From NCBI RefSeq assembly GCF_936928535.1, contig NZ_CAKZHY010000093.1, forward strand, positions 1 to 64,000: DNA of 64,000 nucleotides, in the 5' to 3' direction. Position 1 is the stretch's first letter; every line of letters starts with the position of its first letter. Of the stretch, positions 17,544 through 25,973 are shown piece by piece. Origin of the DNA: an uncultured Bradyrhizobium sp. (GTDB lineage Bacteria; Pseudomonadota; Alphaproteobacteria; Rhizobiales; Xanthobacteraceae). A program made the position numbers and the translations under genes. The notes beneath the pieces were generated by a model. The model did no database searches. It was not told the origin of the DNA and worked only from the letters and a program-made list of their open reading frames with translations.

Positions 17544-18236
17544 TCAGCGCGGAAGGCCTCGCACCATGGACAGGAAACGGGCCTGCTCCGCAGGATTGTC
17601 GCGGAACATGCCGGTGTAGCGGCTGGTGAAGGTCGAAGCGCCATGCTTGGCGACGCCGCGTACCGACATGCAGGTATGCTCGGCTTCGATCAGCACGGCA
17701 ACGCCGCGTGGCTTCAGGATCTCGTCGATCGCGGCCGCGATCTGCGCCGTCAGATGCTCCTGGGTCTGGAGGCGGCGGGCGAAGATGTCGGTCAGACGGG
17801 CAAGCTTGGACAGTCCGACGACGCGCTCCACGGGCGTATAGGCAATGTGCGCCTTGCCGTAGAACGGCATCATATGGTGTTCGCACTGCGAGGTGAACTC
17901 GATGTCCCGCACCAGCACGAAGTCGTCATAGCCGGCGGTCTCGCCGAAGGTACGGTCGAGCACCTCCGCCGGGCACTGGTGATAGCCCTGATAGAGCTCG
18001 TCGAACGCCTCGACGACGCGACGCGGTGTATCGAGCAGACCCTCGCGCTGGGTGTTCTCGCCGATATAGGCGAGCAGCGTCTTGACGGCGGCTTCGGCCT
18101 CGGCACGCGCGGGACGCGGCTGGTCGGCGCGGACGGCGGCCGCAAGGAATTCGGCAGGGTCAAGCTCGGCCGGACGGCTCTCGGGCAGCCGGTCGGAGGG
18201 CTTGCTGGGGCGGATGGATTTGATCGTTGCGTCCAT
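17544..18236 (-). CDS. folE: GTP cyclohydrolase I
   Basis: A 230-residue enzyme making 7,8-dihydroneopterin triphosphate from GTP for folate synthesis. Zinc and catalytic motifs are visible: [26 protein letters not shown] and [13 protein letters not shown]. An N-terminal extension of about 45 residues precedes the core. CGGAGTAGAC before the ATG at 18236 fixes the start. It is the first gene of an apparent folE-hisI unit and diverges from the Fe-S scaffold gene across 242 bases. Confidence 0.96.
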   Translation of the reverse strand: MDATIKSIRPSKPSDRLPESRPAELDPAEFLAAAVRADQPRPARAEAEAAVKTLLAYIGENTQREGLLDTPRRVVEAFDELYQGYHQCPAEVLDRTFGETAGYDDFVLVRDIEFTSQCEHHMMPFYGKAHIAYTPVERVVGLSKLARLTDIFARRLQTQEHLTAQIAAAIDEILKPRGVAVLIEAEHTCMSVRGVAKHGASTFTSRYTGMFRDNPAEQARFLSMVRGLPR

Positions 18237-18478
18237 GTCTACTCCGTTCGACGGCCCTGCGGCCGGAGTGTCACCGGCAGACGGGGCGGACAAACCGCCG
18301 GACGCCTGAAGAGAACAGTTTTGACGAAAATGGCCACTTGGCAAGAACGCCGGCTGCGCAGATCTGGATCACCACCGATGTACCGCCGGACTGTTTTTCC
18401 GCCAGTTCCGCTCCTATATAAGACCCTGGACCGCGCCCGCCAAGGCCGATCCGGCAGGTAAGTGTTGGGCTCCATCAC

Positions 18479-18934
18479 ATGCTGAACGACATCTATAACA
18501 AGCGGATCATCGAGTTGGCCGGTAATATTCCGCGCCTCGGACGGTTGTCGGACCCCGATGCCACCGCCACCGCCCATTCCAAGCTGTGCGGTTCGACCGT
18601 GAAGATCGACCTCAAGATGGAGGGCGACACCGTCACCGACTTCGCGCATGACGTGAAGGCCTGCGCGCTCGGACAGGCCTCTTCATCCATCATGGCAAGT
18701 CACGTGGTCGGCTCGACTGCGAGCGAACTCCGTGAGTTACGCGAAACCGTTCGCAAGATGCTCAAGGAGAACGGCGCTCCTCCTGAAGGCAAATGGGAAG
18801 AGATCAAATTCCTCGAGCCGGTCCGCGACTACAAGGCGCGTCACGCCTCCACGCTCCTGACCTTCGATGCCGTGGTCGATGCGATCGGCCAAATCGAGGC
18901 CAAGGCGAAGCGCCCGGCCGCCGTGCAAGCCTGA
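18479..18934 (+). CDS. Iron-sulfur cluster scaffold, IscU/NifU-like
   Basis: A 151-residue cytoplasmic protein of the NifU N-terminal family. Cys37 (in SKLCGST) and Cys62 (in VKACALGQ) align with the first two ligand cysteines of IscU. The usual Asp39 is Ser39, and the third cysteine position is occupied by Ala123 in YKARHASTLL. Such divergent scaffolds are known in alphaproteobacteria; whether they still assemble clusters is unclear. Divergent from folE. Confidence 0.85.
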   Translation: MLNDIYNKRIIELAGNIPRLGRLSDPDATATAHSKLCGSTVKIDLKMEGDTVTDFAHDVKACALGQASSSIMASHVVGSTASELRELRETVRKMLKENGAPPEGKWEEIKFLEPVRDYKARHASTLLTFDAVVDAIGQIEAKAKRPAAVQA

Positions 18935-18945
18935 AGCCGAGCGGC

Positions 18946-19839
18946 TTACTTCTGCGGCGTCGTGGCCGGCGTCGCCACGCCCCCGGTCGGGACCAGGGCT
19001 TCGGCCGTCTTGGTCGACTTGGCGGGCTCCGGTTCCTCACCGAACCTTGCCTGCGTCTTTGGCGCAAGCTCCGCCATCGCAGGCGCAGTGACATCCACGC
19101 GCGGCAGCACGTCGGACACTAGATCAGTCGTCACGAGATTGGTCAGCTTCAGCTCAGACGCATCGAGCTCATGCAGGTCTTCCCACGGCGGCACGCTCAG
19201 CGCGAGCGACAGCAGGTCGCCCGCTCCGCCCATGTCGAAAGTGTATTTGGCCAGCCGGCCGATGTCGCGTTCCACGATCATCAAATCCTGCGCGTTGTAG
19301 CTCGCCGCCTTGGCGTCGTCGGCGCGGTCGCCCATCCAGATCTGGTGGACGCGGACATGGGCCGCTTCCGGCACGTAGCGCTTCTTGCCCGCCAGCAGCA
19401 GGAACACGCACATGGATTCGCAATAGGCCTCGGAAGCGACCGCCGGACGGGCGCCCTTCCCGCCGCCGTTCTGCGTGACGCCGACGGTGGTCAGGAGACC
19501 GAGATTACGGAAGCGGCGGCCAAGCGTGATCGCGTCATTGACGGAACCGCCACTGGAGTCGAGCACCACTGTGGCGCCGCCGAGCTGCCGGCCGCGGGCG
19601 AAGTCGTCAAAGTCCTTCGGTGTATCTGCAGTGATAATGCCGACCGCGCTGACCCAGCCGCGGCAATTGGGCTCGCAGGCAATCCAGCCGAACTTCATCG
19701 GCAGCTTGCGCTCTTCGAGCGAGGCGCCAGCGCTGGCTGGCGAGCCAAAGGTCGCGATGGCCCCCGCCAACACGACGCCACAAGCGGCGGTTCCCATCAG
19801 CAACCAGCCGCGAAGGTTGAGCGACTTCAGAACTCTCAA
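18946..19839 (-). CDS. Periplasmic ClpP/crotonase-like protein (COG3904 type)
   Basis: A 297-residue protein with an N-terminal membrane or signal segment (about 8-38), then a ClpP-like core. LDSSGGSVNDAITLGRRFR forms the oxyanion-side helix, CESMCVFLLLAGKKR carries the expected nucleophile serine between two cysteines, and HVRVHQIW has the likely histidine. A proline/threonine tail ends the chain. The TTG at 19839 is preferred, because GGAAGGAACCAG precedes it; an upstream TTG has no ribosome site. Confidence 0.78.
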   Translation of the reverse strand: MRVLKSLNLRGWLLMGTAACGVVLAGAIATFGSPASAGASLEERKLPMKFGWIACEPNCRGWVSAVGIITADTPKDFDDFARGRQLGGATVVLDSSGGSVNDAITLGRRFRNLGLLTTVGVTQNGGGKGARPAVASEAYCESMCVFLLLAGKKRYVPEAAHVRVHQIWMGDRADDAKAASYNAQDLMIVERDIGRLAKYTFDMGGAGDLLSLALSVPPWEDLHELDASELKLTNLVTTDLVSDVLPRVDVTAPAMAELAPKTQARFGEEPEPAKSTKTAEALVPTGGVATPATTPQK

Positions 19840-20069
19840 ACTGGTTCCTTCCCCAAGCCCCAAAAGCAATCAGGCAAGCCCCGTTTCGACGTTCCTTTGA
19901 GTCTACACATGGACGTCACAAAAATGGTATCCGGGGGAATACAGATCGTCCATAGGTACTTGCTGCACTGCTCCCTGAAAGCAGGCAAAATATGGCGCGT
20001 ATACAACAGCTCGTTGTTCCCTGCGTTGGAACTACGCAATTGCGCGCACAGGATGTCGGCACATCGCAC

Positions 20070-20408
20070 ATGAAGCACTCAGCCTGCGAACATTGTTCCG
20101 CACCCGTCGCCGAAGCACTGCGACTGCCGCGCAGATTCGGCCGCGCGCTGATCTGGCTCTACCGGCATACACTGTCGCCGCTGGTCGGTTACAACTGCCG
20201 CCATCTCCCGACCTGCTCCGTGTATGGCGACGAGGCCATCGAACGCTTCGGCCTCTGGGCCGGCGGCTGGATGACGGTCGCCCGATTGTTGCGTTGCAAC
20301 CCATTCGGCACCTCAGGCATCGACAACGTGCCGCTGACTGCGCCGCAAAGTGCACGCTGGTATTTGCCGTGGCGCTACGGCCGCTGGCGCGGGGTCAACG
20401 CCTCGTAA
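20070..20408 (+). CDS. yidD: Membrane protein insertion efficiency factor YidD
   Basis: A 112-residue protein with the YidD signature LIWLYRHTLSPLVGYNCRHL, PTCSVYGDEAI and RLLRCNPFG. It acts at the inner face of the membrane and helps YidC insert proteins. Its three conserved cysteines are present. The usual neighbours rnpA and yidC are absent. The ATG at 20070 is chosen; an in-frame ATG at 19992 would add 26 residues and cannot be excluded. Confidence 0.92.
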   Translation: MKHSACEHCSAPVAEALRLPRRFGRALIWLYRHTLSPLVGYNCRHLPTCSVYGDEAIERFGLWAGGWMTVARLLRCNPFGTSGIDNVPLTAPQSARWYLPWRYGRWRGVNAS

Positions 20409-20444
20409 CCATGCTGCGGTGCTTTACGCATCGCTGCCCTGAGC

Positions 20445-20469
20445 GGAACCGGAACTTCGCCCTCCCGTT
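20445..20469 (+). promoter_or_regulatory. EcfG-type general stress promoter
   Basis: GGAAC (20445-20449), a 16-base spacer and CGTT (20466-20469) match the EcfG consensus exactly. Transcription would begin near 20476, giving a leader of about 24 bases before the ATG at 20500. Confidence 0.65.
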
Positions 20470-20499
20470 GTTGTGATGCTCCCACGGGAGGAAACAACA

Positions 20500-20712
20500 A
20501 TGCGCTGGAAAATCAGCCATCATTTTCATTTCAAGCCTGGCTTACACCTTAGCTTCGATCTCAGGGATCACGATCCTCGCACCGTCGACATGATCGCGAT
20601 TCTCGCGCTGCTCGTGCTCGTCATCGGCTCCGGCTGGTATCTGGCCTCAAGCCTTGCAACGCCGCCAAGCACGACGGCATTCATCGTGCCCAGCCAGAGC
20701 GTGCACTGGTAG
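20500..20712 (+). CDS. Small single-pass membrane protein, 70 residues
   Basis: It begins MRWKISHHFHFKPGLHLSFD, a histidine-rich cytoplasmic head, then has one membrane helix (about 30-52). The tail TTAFIVPSQSVHW faces the periplasm. GGGAGGAAACAACA precedes the ATG, and an EcfG-type promoter lies just upstream, so it is probably part of the general stress response. Its TAG abuts the TAG of the convergent gene. Function unknown. Confidence 0.75.
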   Translation: MRWKISHHFHFKPGLHLSFDLRDHDPRTVDMIAILALLVLVIGSGWYLASSLATPPSTTAFIVPSQSVHW

Positions 20713-21927
20713 CTAGCGGTACCAGAAGAATCGTCCGGGCGGCGGCGGCACCGGCTCGGGTGGACGCGGTCGCTTCGGGCGCGTCGGTTTCGGCGGCGGC
20801 TCGACGGACGAGCTGGCCTCCGCGGCAGGCAACGCATCGCTCCCCGCAACCTTCACCGACAGCAGCAAATTCGACTCATGCATGCGCCAGCGATAGCCGA
20901 CGCCGAAATCGATGGGCTGGGCGCGCGTGAACAATTCGGCGTAACGCTCCTGGTAGCGGCCGGGGAATTCGTTGATCGGACCGAGATAGCGGCCGAACGG
21001 GAAGAAGCGCCATTGCCGCGGATTGTAGTTGGCGAGCGGAATGCCGGAATCGTCCTGGATGATGGTCGCACTGTTGGCGAGCAGCCAGTCGCGCGCGACG
21101 GTGAAGTTGCCCGCGTGCAAGAGATACGACGCGCTCTTGATCAGACTGTTGCCGGGCCCGAACGTCTCGCAGAATTTCAGGAAGCCGGCCACGCGAGCCC
21201 CGGAATTGGAAAGATCGGTCGAGAAGTAATACAGGGTGCGCGCCTCACCGTCCGAGCCCGCGAAGGTGATGCGGACGCCGCGCGTGGCATTGGGCCCGGG
21301 ATTGTCGTTGCCGGTGTGCACTCCGCCCTTGTCGTCGAGCGCGACCATCTCGACGTTGCGGATGGTTTTGCCGGAGCGCGCCAGGAAAACGTAGAGGATC
21401 GGCAAGGTGCCGTTGACCTGGTTGGTGTGCAGGTCGACCTTCATCTGCTTGGTGATGAAGAAGGAAAAGCTGAGGATCGAGCCGAGCGAGCGCTCGACAT
21501 TGTACAGCGCGGCATCGACGGAGCCCCGCGACAGCCTGGTCAAATCAGGCACCGCGCCGACCGGTTCGAGCGCGCCGAGCACATAGGTGCTGGCCTTGGA
21601 ATAGAAGGCGTCGGCGTAAAGGAAATCCGGGCCGCTGAAGAAATAGAACATCGTCGGCCGAGGGGCGGCGAGATTGACGTCGGACCAGCTCCGGATCTTC
21701 GATATCTGTCGCTGCTCGAGTTGGCCGAAGGCGCTGTCGAAGAATTTTGCGTGATGCTGCCAGGATGGATCCCTGGTCAGCGCCGTCAGCGGCGAATCCG
21801 CCGAGGGCTGCATACCCGCGAGGAAGCGCGCGGTGTCGTCGTAGGTGACCTCGGCCGCACGCACGGACGAGATGGTCGCGGCCAGCAGGGCAACAGCGAC
21901 GGCCGCAATTCTCATGGGTCGAAACAT
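20713..21927 (-). CDS. Unknown secreted protein coupled to an APC permease
   Basis: A 404-residue protein with a signal peptide (about 1-24, ending SSVRA). The mature part has no motif I recognise; notable segments are PTMFYFFSGPDFLYADAFY, YYFSTDLSNSGAR and LLANSATIIQDDSG. A proline/lysine-rich tail ends it. Its ATG lies two bases after the stop codon of the permease gene, so translation is probably coupled. It may be periplasmic or surface-bound and work with the transporter, but this is inference from position. Confidence 0.8.
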   Translation of the reverse strand: MFRPMRIAAVAVALLAATISSVRAAEVTYDDTARFLAGMQPSADSPLTALTRDPSWQHHAKFFDSAFGQLEQRQISKIRSWSDVNLAAPRPTMFYFFSGPDFLYADAFYSKASTYVLGALEPVGAVPDLTRLSRGSVDAALYNVERSLGSILSFSFFITKQMKVDLHTNQVNGTLPILYVFLARSGKTIRNVEMVALDDKGGVHTGNDNPGPNATRGVRITFAGSDGEARTLYYFSTDLSNSGARVAGFLKFCETFGPGNSLIKSASYLLHAGNFTVARDWLLANSATIIQDDSGIPLANYNPRQWRFFPFGRYLGPINEFPGRYQERYAELFTRAQPIDFGVGYRWRMHESNLLLSVKVAGSDALPAAEASSSVEPPPKPTRPKRPRPPEPVPPPPGRFFWYR

Positions 21928-21929
21928 GT

Positions 21930-23294
21930 CTATTCGCGATTGTGTGAACTGGCAGCGGCGACCGGCCGCCTGCGGAAAACAGCATAAATCAACAGGCCTG
22001 CGAGCACGACGAGCATCCCCGACAGCGACTGCACGGGTCGCTCGGTCAAGAGGTAGTACATCATGAACGCGGTCACGAGCAGGAAAATGAGCGGCGTGAA
22101 CGGGTATCCCCAGGCGCGGTACGGCCGCGGCAAATCGGGATCGGTGATACGCAGTTTGATGACGCCGGCCACCGTGAAGAACGAGCAGAACAGAAGCGCG
22201 AACTGGATGAAGTCGAGCACCGCCTCGAAACTGCGCGTGAACAACAGCAGGTTGGCGACCGCGAGCTGAAACAGGATGGCGTAGGCCGGCGCGCCTCTCA
22301 CCGATCGCTTCGAGAACACCCGCAGCGCCGGAATGTCCTCTCCCATCGTCATCATCACGCGCGGGCCGATCCACATCATCGCGCTGATCGAGGAGATCAG
22401 GCCGACGCAGATCATCGCACCGACGATCCGACCGCCGAGCGCGCCGAAAATAGCGCTGCCGGCAACGCTTGCGACATCGAGCTGGCCGGCCAGCGCGCTG
22501 ATTGGCGTTGCGTAGAGGAACACCGCATTGAGCGCGACATACAGCACCAGAACGATCAGCGTGCCCGCAAGCAGCGCGCGCGGCAGGTTCTGCTGCGGCA
22601 TGTTCATCTCGCCGATGATGTACGTCGCGGCATTCCAGCCGGAGAACGAGTACATCACAAAAACGAGCCCGATCGCGAAAGGCGCGCTCACAATGTGGGC
22701 GAGATCGCCCGTGTGCGGCGCAAAGGAGATCGGCTGCGGCGTACCGATGACGAAGCCGGCAATCAGGAAAGCGACAATCAGCACGACCTTGAGGATGGTC
22801 GAGATCAACTGGAAGGTTGACGAATGCCGCACGCCCGTCAGTTGCACGATCGAGACCAGCCACACCACGCCGATGGCAAGCGGGATCGGGGGGAGATCTG
22901 GGAGAACCGACTTGGCGTATTCGCCGAAAGCCATGGCCGCCAGCGCGACCGGCGCTGCGAAACCGACCGTCGCCGAGACCCAGCCGGCAAGAAAGCCGAA
23001 GGCCGGATGATAGGCGCGGCCGAGGAAATTGTACTCGCCGCTCGAGCGCGGAAACATCGCGCCCAACTCGCTGTAGGAGAACACCCCGCACAACGCGACG
23101 ATGCCGCCGACCGTCCAGAGCGCGATGATGGAGAAGCCCGAGGGGATATCCTTGACCTGGAAGCCCAGGCTGGTGAACACACCGACCCCGATCATGTCGG
23201 CAACGACGATCGCGGTTGCGACCAGAACGGAAACCCCGGAGCCGCCGGTCAGTCGCCCCGTCCAGGGCGCAGTTCCCGCATCTGATGCCGTCAT
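21930..23294 (-). CDS. APC superfamily amino acid permease
   Basis: A 454-residue integral membrane protein with about 12 helices. The first helix region, VVADMIGVGVFTSLG, is the typical unwound substrate and ion site of APC transporters, and EYNFLGRAYHPAFGF marks helix 3. It imports or exchanges amino acids or amines; the substrate is not predictable. AAGGA lies six bases before the ATG at 23294. An upstream frame extension to 23375 has no ribosome site. It is the first gene of a two-gene unit. Confidence 0.9.
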   Translation of the reverse strand: MTASDAGTAPWTGRLTGGSGVSVLVATAIVVADMIGVGVFTSLGFQVKDIPSGFSIIALWTVGGIVALCGVFSYSELGAMFPRSSGEYNFLGRAYHPAFGFLAGWVSATVGFAAPVALAAMAFGEYAKSVLPDLPPIPLAIGVVWLVSIVQLTGVRHSSTFQLISTILKVVLIVAFLIAGFVIGTPQPISFAPHTGDLAHIVSAPFAIGLVFVMYSFSGWNAATYIIGEMNMPQQNLPRALLAGTLIVLVLYVALNAVFLYATPISALAGQLDVASVAGSAIFGALGGRIVGAMICVGLISSISAMMWIGPRVMMTMGEDIPALRVFSKRSVRGAPAYAILFQLAVANLLLFTRSFEAVLDFIQFALLFCSFFTVAGVIKLRITDPDLPRPYRAWGYPFTPLIFLLVTAFMMYYLLTERPVQSLSGMLVVLAGLLIYAVFRRRPVAAASSHNRE

Positions 23295-23662
23295 CTGGGT
23301 CCTTAACCTCAGGCGTCGAGCCTCGTCGGAGGCATCGTGCAGATTGGCTCCAGTCAATTCAAGCAGGGTTAACAAGGGTTAAATGAGGCGGTCCAAATAG
23401 GTAATCAGCCACCTTCTTTGCCCGCTTTGGGCCAATAAACCCGTAGTTGCCCGCGCAAATGCGCTTGCCTCTCCCACAATCGCGACACGATTGCGTGGTC
23501 TTTTTTGATGCTTCCGGATGTGGGGAAGTTTCTCCGGACGCTTAACGTCGCCTAAACACCAGTCGGCTCAATTGTCTTAAAGATTGCCGATGGTTCGTGA
23601 CTTGGGTCGTGACTTGGGGTCATGGGTGGATGGTCGGGGCCGTTCCGAAATTGAGAGCAGAC
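23295..23662. other. Divergent intergenic region
   Basis: It separates the permease gene (leftward) from the hydrolase gene (rightward) and must hold both promoters. GGTTAACAAGGGTTAA at 23366-23381 has two TTAA sites six bases apart, one short of the CtrA spacing. CAATCG/CGATTG (23477-23493) is a short inverted repeat. No RNA gene or coding frame is supported. Confidence 0.4.
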
Positions 23663-24967
23663 ATGCGCGCTGACCGGACCAAGGCGTCCGGGGCGCGCGG
23701 TCGTGCGCTTCGGGTCGCCCTGATCTCAGGCTTGGTGCCATTGTCGCTCACGCTGGTTCAATGCGGCCAGTCGCCCAATCCGATGGCGCTGGCTGCGAGT
23801 TCGCAGGCCAACGTCCAGGTCGTTGCGAAGACCAATCCGCAGGCGGGCCATCAACAGCTCGCAAGCGGCGATACCTTCGAGGATCGCTTCCCTGCCCCGC
23901 AGTTCAAGGAGCGTTTTCCCTCGGCGAGCGAGAGCTTCCTGCAGCGGCAGATGTCGGACTTCTCGCCCAAGCGCGCCGTGCAGCAACAGCCGGAGCAAGC
24001 GCCCTACAAGGTCGCCTCGCTCGCCCCACAGGTCCCGTATCGGCGTCCGCCGCGCCAGGATCTGACGACCCTCGTCAGCATGAAGTCCTCGGCCTTTCCT
24101 TATTTCGGCAACAACCCCGCCTCCGACGCGCCCTTCCTCAACATTTCCAAGGGCGACCGACGCGGCCACCGCAGCTTTTCCGGCCGCGTGTTCTGGCAGG
24201 ACGAGACCTATAACGACAGCCGCGTGCTGATGCACGTCCCCGAACATTTCGACGTGCGCAAGCCTGGCGTGATCGTGGTGTTCTTCCATGGCAACGGCGC
24301 GACGCTCGAGCGCGACGTGCGCGACCGGCAGATGGTGCCGAAGCAGATCACCGATTCCGGTGCGAATGCCGTGCTCCTGGCGCCGCAGATGGCCGTCGAT
24401 GCCGCCGATTCCAGCGCCGGAAAATTCTGGCAGCCCGGCGGCCTGAAACGCTTCATGGACGAATCCGCCAGCCATCTGGCGCAGCTGACTGGTGATCCCA
24501 ACAGCGTACGCGCCTTCGCCAGCATGCCGATCGTGATCGTCGGCTATAGCGGCGGCTTCCTGCCGACCGCCTGGAGCCTCGAGGTCGGCGGCATCAGCGA
24601 CCGCGTCCGCGGTGTCGTATTGCTCGATGCGGTCTACGGCGAGACGGACAAGTTCGCGTCCTGGATCGAGAGCCACCGATCCGGCTTCTTCGTCAGCTCC
24701 TACACGCACTACACGGCACGACGCGACCACGAACTGATGAGCACGCTCAGGCAAAAGGGTATTGGCGTCTCCGAGGACATGGACGGCCCCTTGCGGCCCG
24801 GCAGCGTCGTCTTCGTCGAAACCGGCGAAGGCATCACCCATCGCGACTACGTCAACCACGCGTGGACGCAATACCCGCTCAAGGACGTTCTGGTGAAGAT
24901 GTCGGCAACGCCGGCGCTGGCGTTGACCCGCGTCGCGGCCACCAGCCCTTCCGCATCGAGCCGCTGA
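23663..24967 (+). CDS. Exported alpha/beta-hydrolase-fold protein
   Basis: A 434-residue protein with an arginine-rich start and a hydrophobic signal region (about 16-35) ending LTLVQCGQSP, which resembles a lipobox but has an unusual Gln before Cys. A long low-complexity stretch leads to a hydrolase domain from about residue 190. FFHGNG is the oxyanion strand and GYSGGF contains the nucleophile serine; a late HRDYVNHAW may supply the histidine. Substrate unknown. The ATG at 23663 is preferred over upstream in-frame starts. Confidence 0.75.
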   Translation: MRADRTKASGARGRALRVALISGLVPLSLTLVQCGQSPNPMALAASSQANVQVVAKTNPQAGHQQLASGDTFEDRFPAPQFKERFPSASESFLQRQMSDFSPKRAVQQQPEQAPYKVASLAPQVPYRRPPRQDLTTLVSMKSSAFPYFGNNPASDAPFLNISKGDRRGHRSFSGRVFWQDETYNDSRVLMHVPEHFDVRKPGVIVVFFHGNGATLERDVRDRQMVPKQITDSGANAVLLAPQMAVDAADSSAGKFWQPGGLKRFMDESASHLAQLTGDPNSVRAFASMPIVIVGYSGGFLPTAWSLEVGGISDRVRGVVLLDAVYGETDKFASWIESHRSGFFVSSYTHYTARRDHELMSTLRQKGIGVSEDMDGPLRPGSVVFVETGEGITHRDYVNHAWTQYPLKDVLVKMSATPALALTRVAATSPSASSR

Positions 24968-25136
24968 TCCGGATATTGCGCATGCCGGCATTTCGGCGCG
25001 CTGCCTGCAATTCTGTCAGGCCATGATCAAAATGTGATGTTGATGGCCCACGATCCCGGTAGCCACCGGATTGTTTCCGCTGGCCACGATCATAATTTGC
25101 CGGCCAAGTTGAGTTGGAATTCTTCGGGGACAGGGC

Positions 25137-25463
25137 GTGCGTCAGGGATTGTACAAGGTCGACTTCCACACCGTTCACGGGACCGGCTGCGGCGTCGTCT
25201 ATGTGACTGAGGGCAAGATGCGCGGCGGCAATTCGGCCTTCGCCTTCATCGGCACCTATACGGGCCAAGGCGATAGCGTCAAGGTCAAGATCTCGACCGA
25301 GCGCTACAACGACGACCCGACGTTCAAGGCGCTGTTCGGCATCGACCGGATCACACTGACGCTCGCCGGCCGTGAGGACGGCGACACGGCCGAGTTCGAA
25401 GGCACCGCACTGCAAACGCCGGGCGTCGCCTTCAGGGCCGTCTTGAGTCGGATCGCCGACTAG
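25137..25463 (+). CDS. GrlR-family-like regulatory protein
   Basis: A 108-residue beta-rich protein starting at GTG with GLYKVDFHTVHGTGCGVVYV and a repeated strand pattern ending in LSRIAD. This matches small GrlR-like beta-barrel proteins. GrlR in enteropathogens is an anti-activator, but stand-alone alphaproteobacterial members have no proven role and no GrlA partner is nearby. GGGGACAGG precedes the GTG. Cytoplasmic. Confidence 0.7.
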   Translation: MRQGLYKVDFHTVHGTGCGVVYVTEGKMRGGNSAFAFIGTYTGQGDSVKVKISTERYNDDPTFKALFGIDRITLTLAGREDGDTAEFEGTALQTPGVAFRAVLSRIAD

Positions 25464-25481
25464 CCTCCCAAAGCTTGGTCT

Positions 25482-25883
25482 TCAGCTCTTGGGCAGTTTC
25501 GGAATGCTCTCGGCGAAGCCGTTGAAGCAAGCCAATCGCTCGTCCTCTTCCTTGAAGAAGCGGCAATCGGCGTAGCCCTTGGCCTTGGCCGGCTTCGGCT
25601 TCGGCGTCGGCGTTATGATGGCGTCGTAGCAGTTGAGCCGGTCCTTGGTGCCATCGTCGGTGTCGAGGCAGGCCTGCAACCGGGCTGCGACGGACTGCGG
25701 CTTGCCCTTCGGCGCCGCTGCCGGCTTGGCCGCCGCCTCCTTGGTCCCAGCCTTGGTCCCCGCTGCAGTCCCCTTGGGCTTGACCTGCACCAGCGGCTTG
25801 TCCCCCACCATCGGTGGCTTGTCGGTTTGTGCAAACGCGGAGGCTGAATAGAGCACCGCGGCAACCGCCAGAATCATCCTCAT
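25482..25883 (-). CDS. Small secreted cysteine-containing protein
   Basis: A 133-residue protein with a signal peptide (about 1-19), an Ala/Lys/Pro/Gly-rich linker (about 20-62) and a compact C-terminal part. That part has four cysteines, in LQACLDTDD, RLNCYDAI, YADCRFF and RLACFNGF, spaced for two disulfides. The family was not recognised. The ATG at 25883 has AGAGAG upstream; a TTG at 25892 is an alternative. Convergent with the GrlR-like gene. Confidence 0.7.
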   Translation of the reverse strand: MRMILAVAAVLYSASAFAQTDKPPMVGDKPLVQVKPKGTAAGTKAGTKEAAAKPAAAPKGKPQSVAARLQACLDTDDGTKDRLNCYDAIITPTPKPKPAKAKGYADCRFFKEEDERLACFNGFAESIPKLPKS

Positions 25884-25973
25884 TTCAGTCAACTCTCTTT
25901 GGTCCCCATGTCTGGCCTTCTAGCGCTCTCCCGCGCCGTTTGCCAAGCGCCTTGCGCAGGGCAAACACAGCCA

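Noticed and set aside
21930..23091. Open frame continuing upstream from the 404-residue secreted protein
   Set aside because: It overlaps the permease gene in another frame and is Arg-rich. The real start is the ATG at 21927 with a signal peptide.
23366..23381. Possible CtrA box before the permease gene
   Set aside because: The TTAA sites are six bases apart instead of seven, so it does not meet the consensus.
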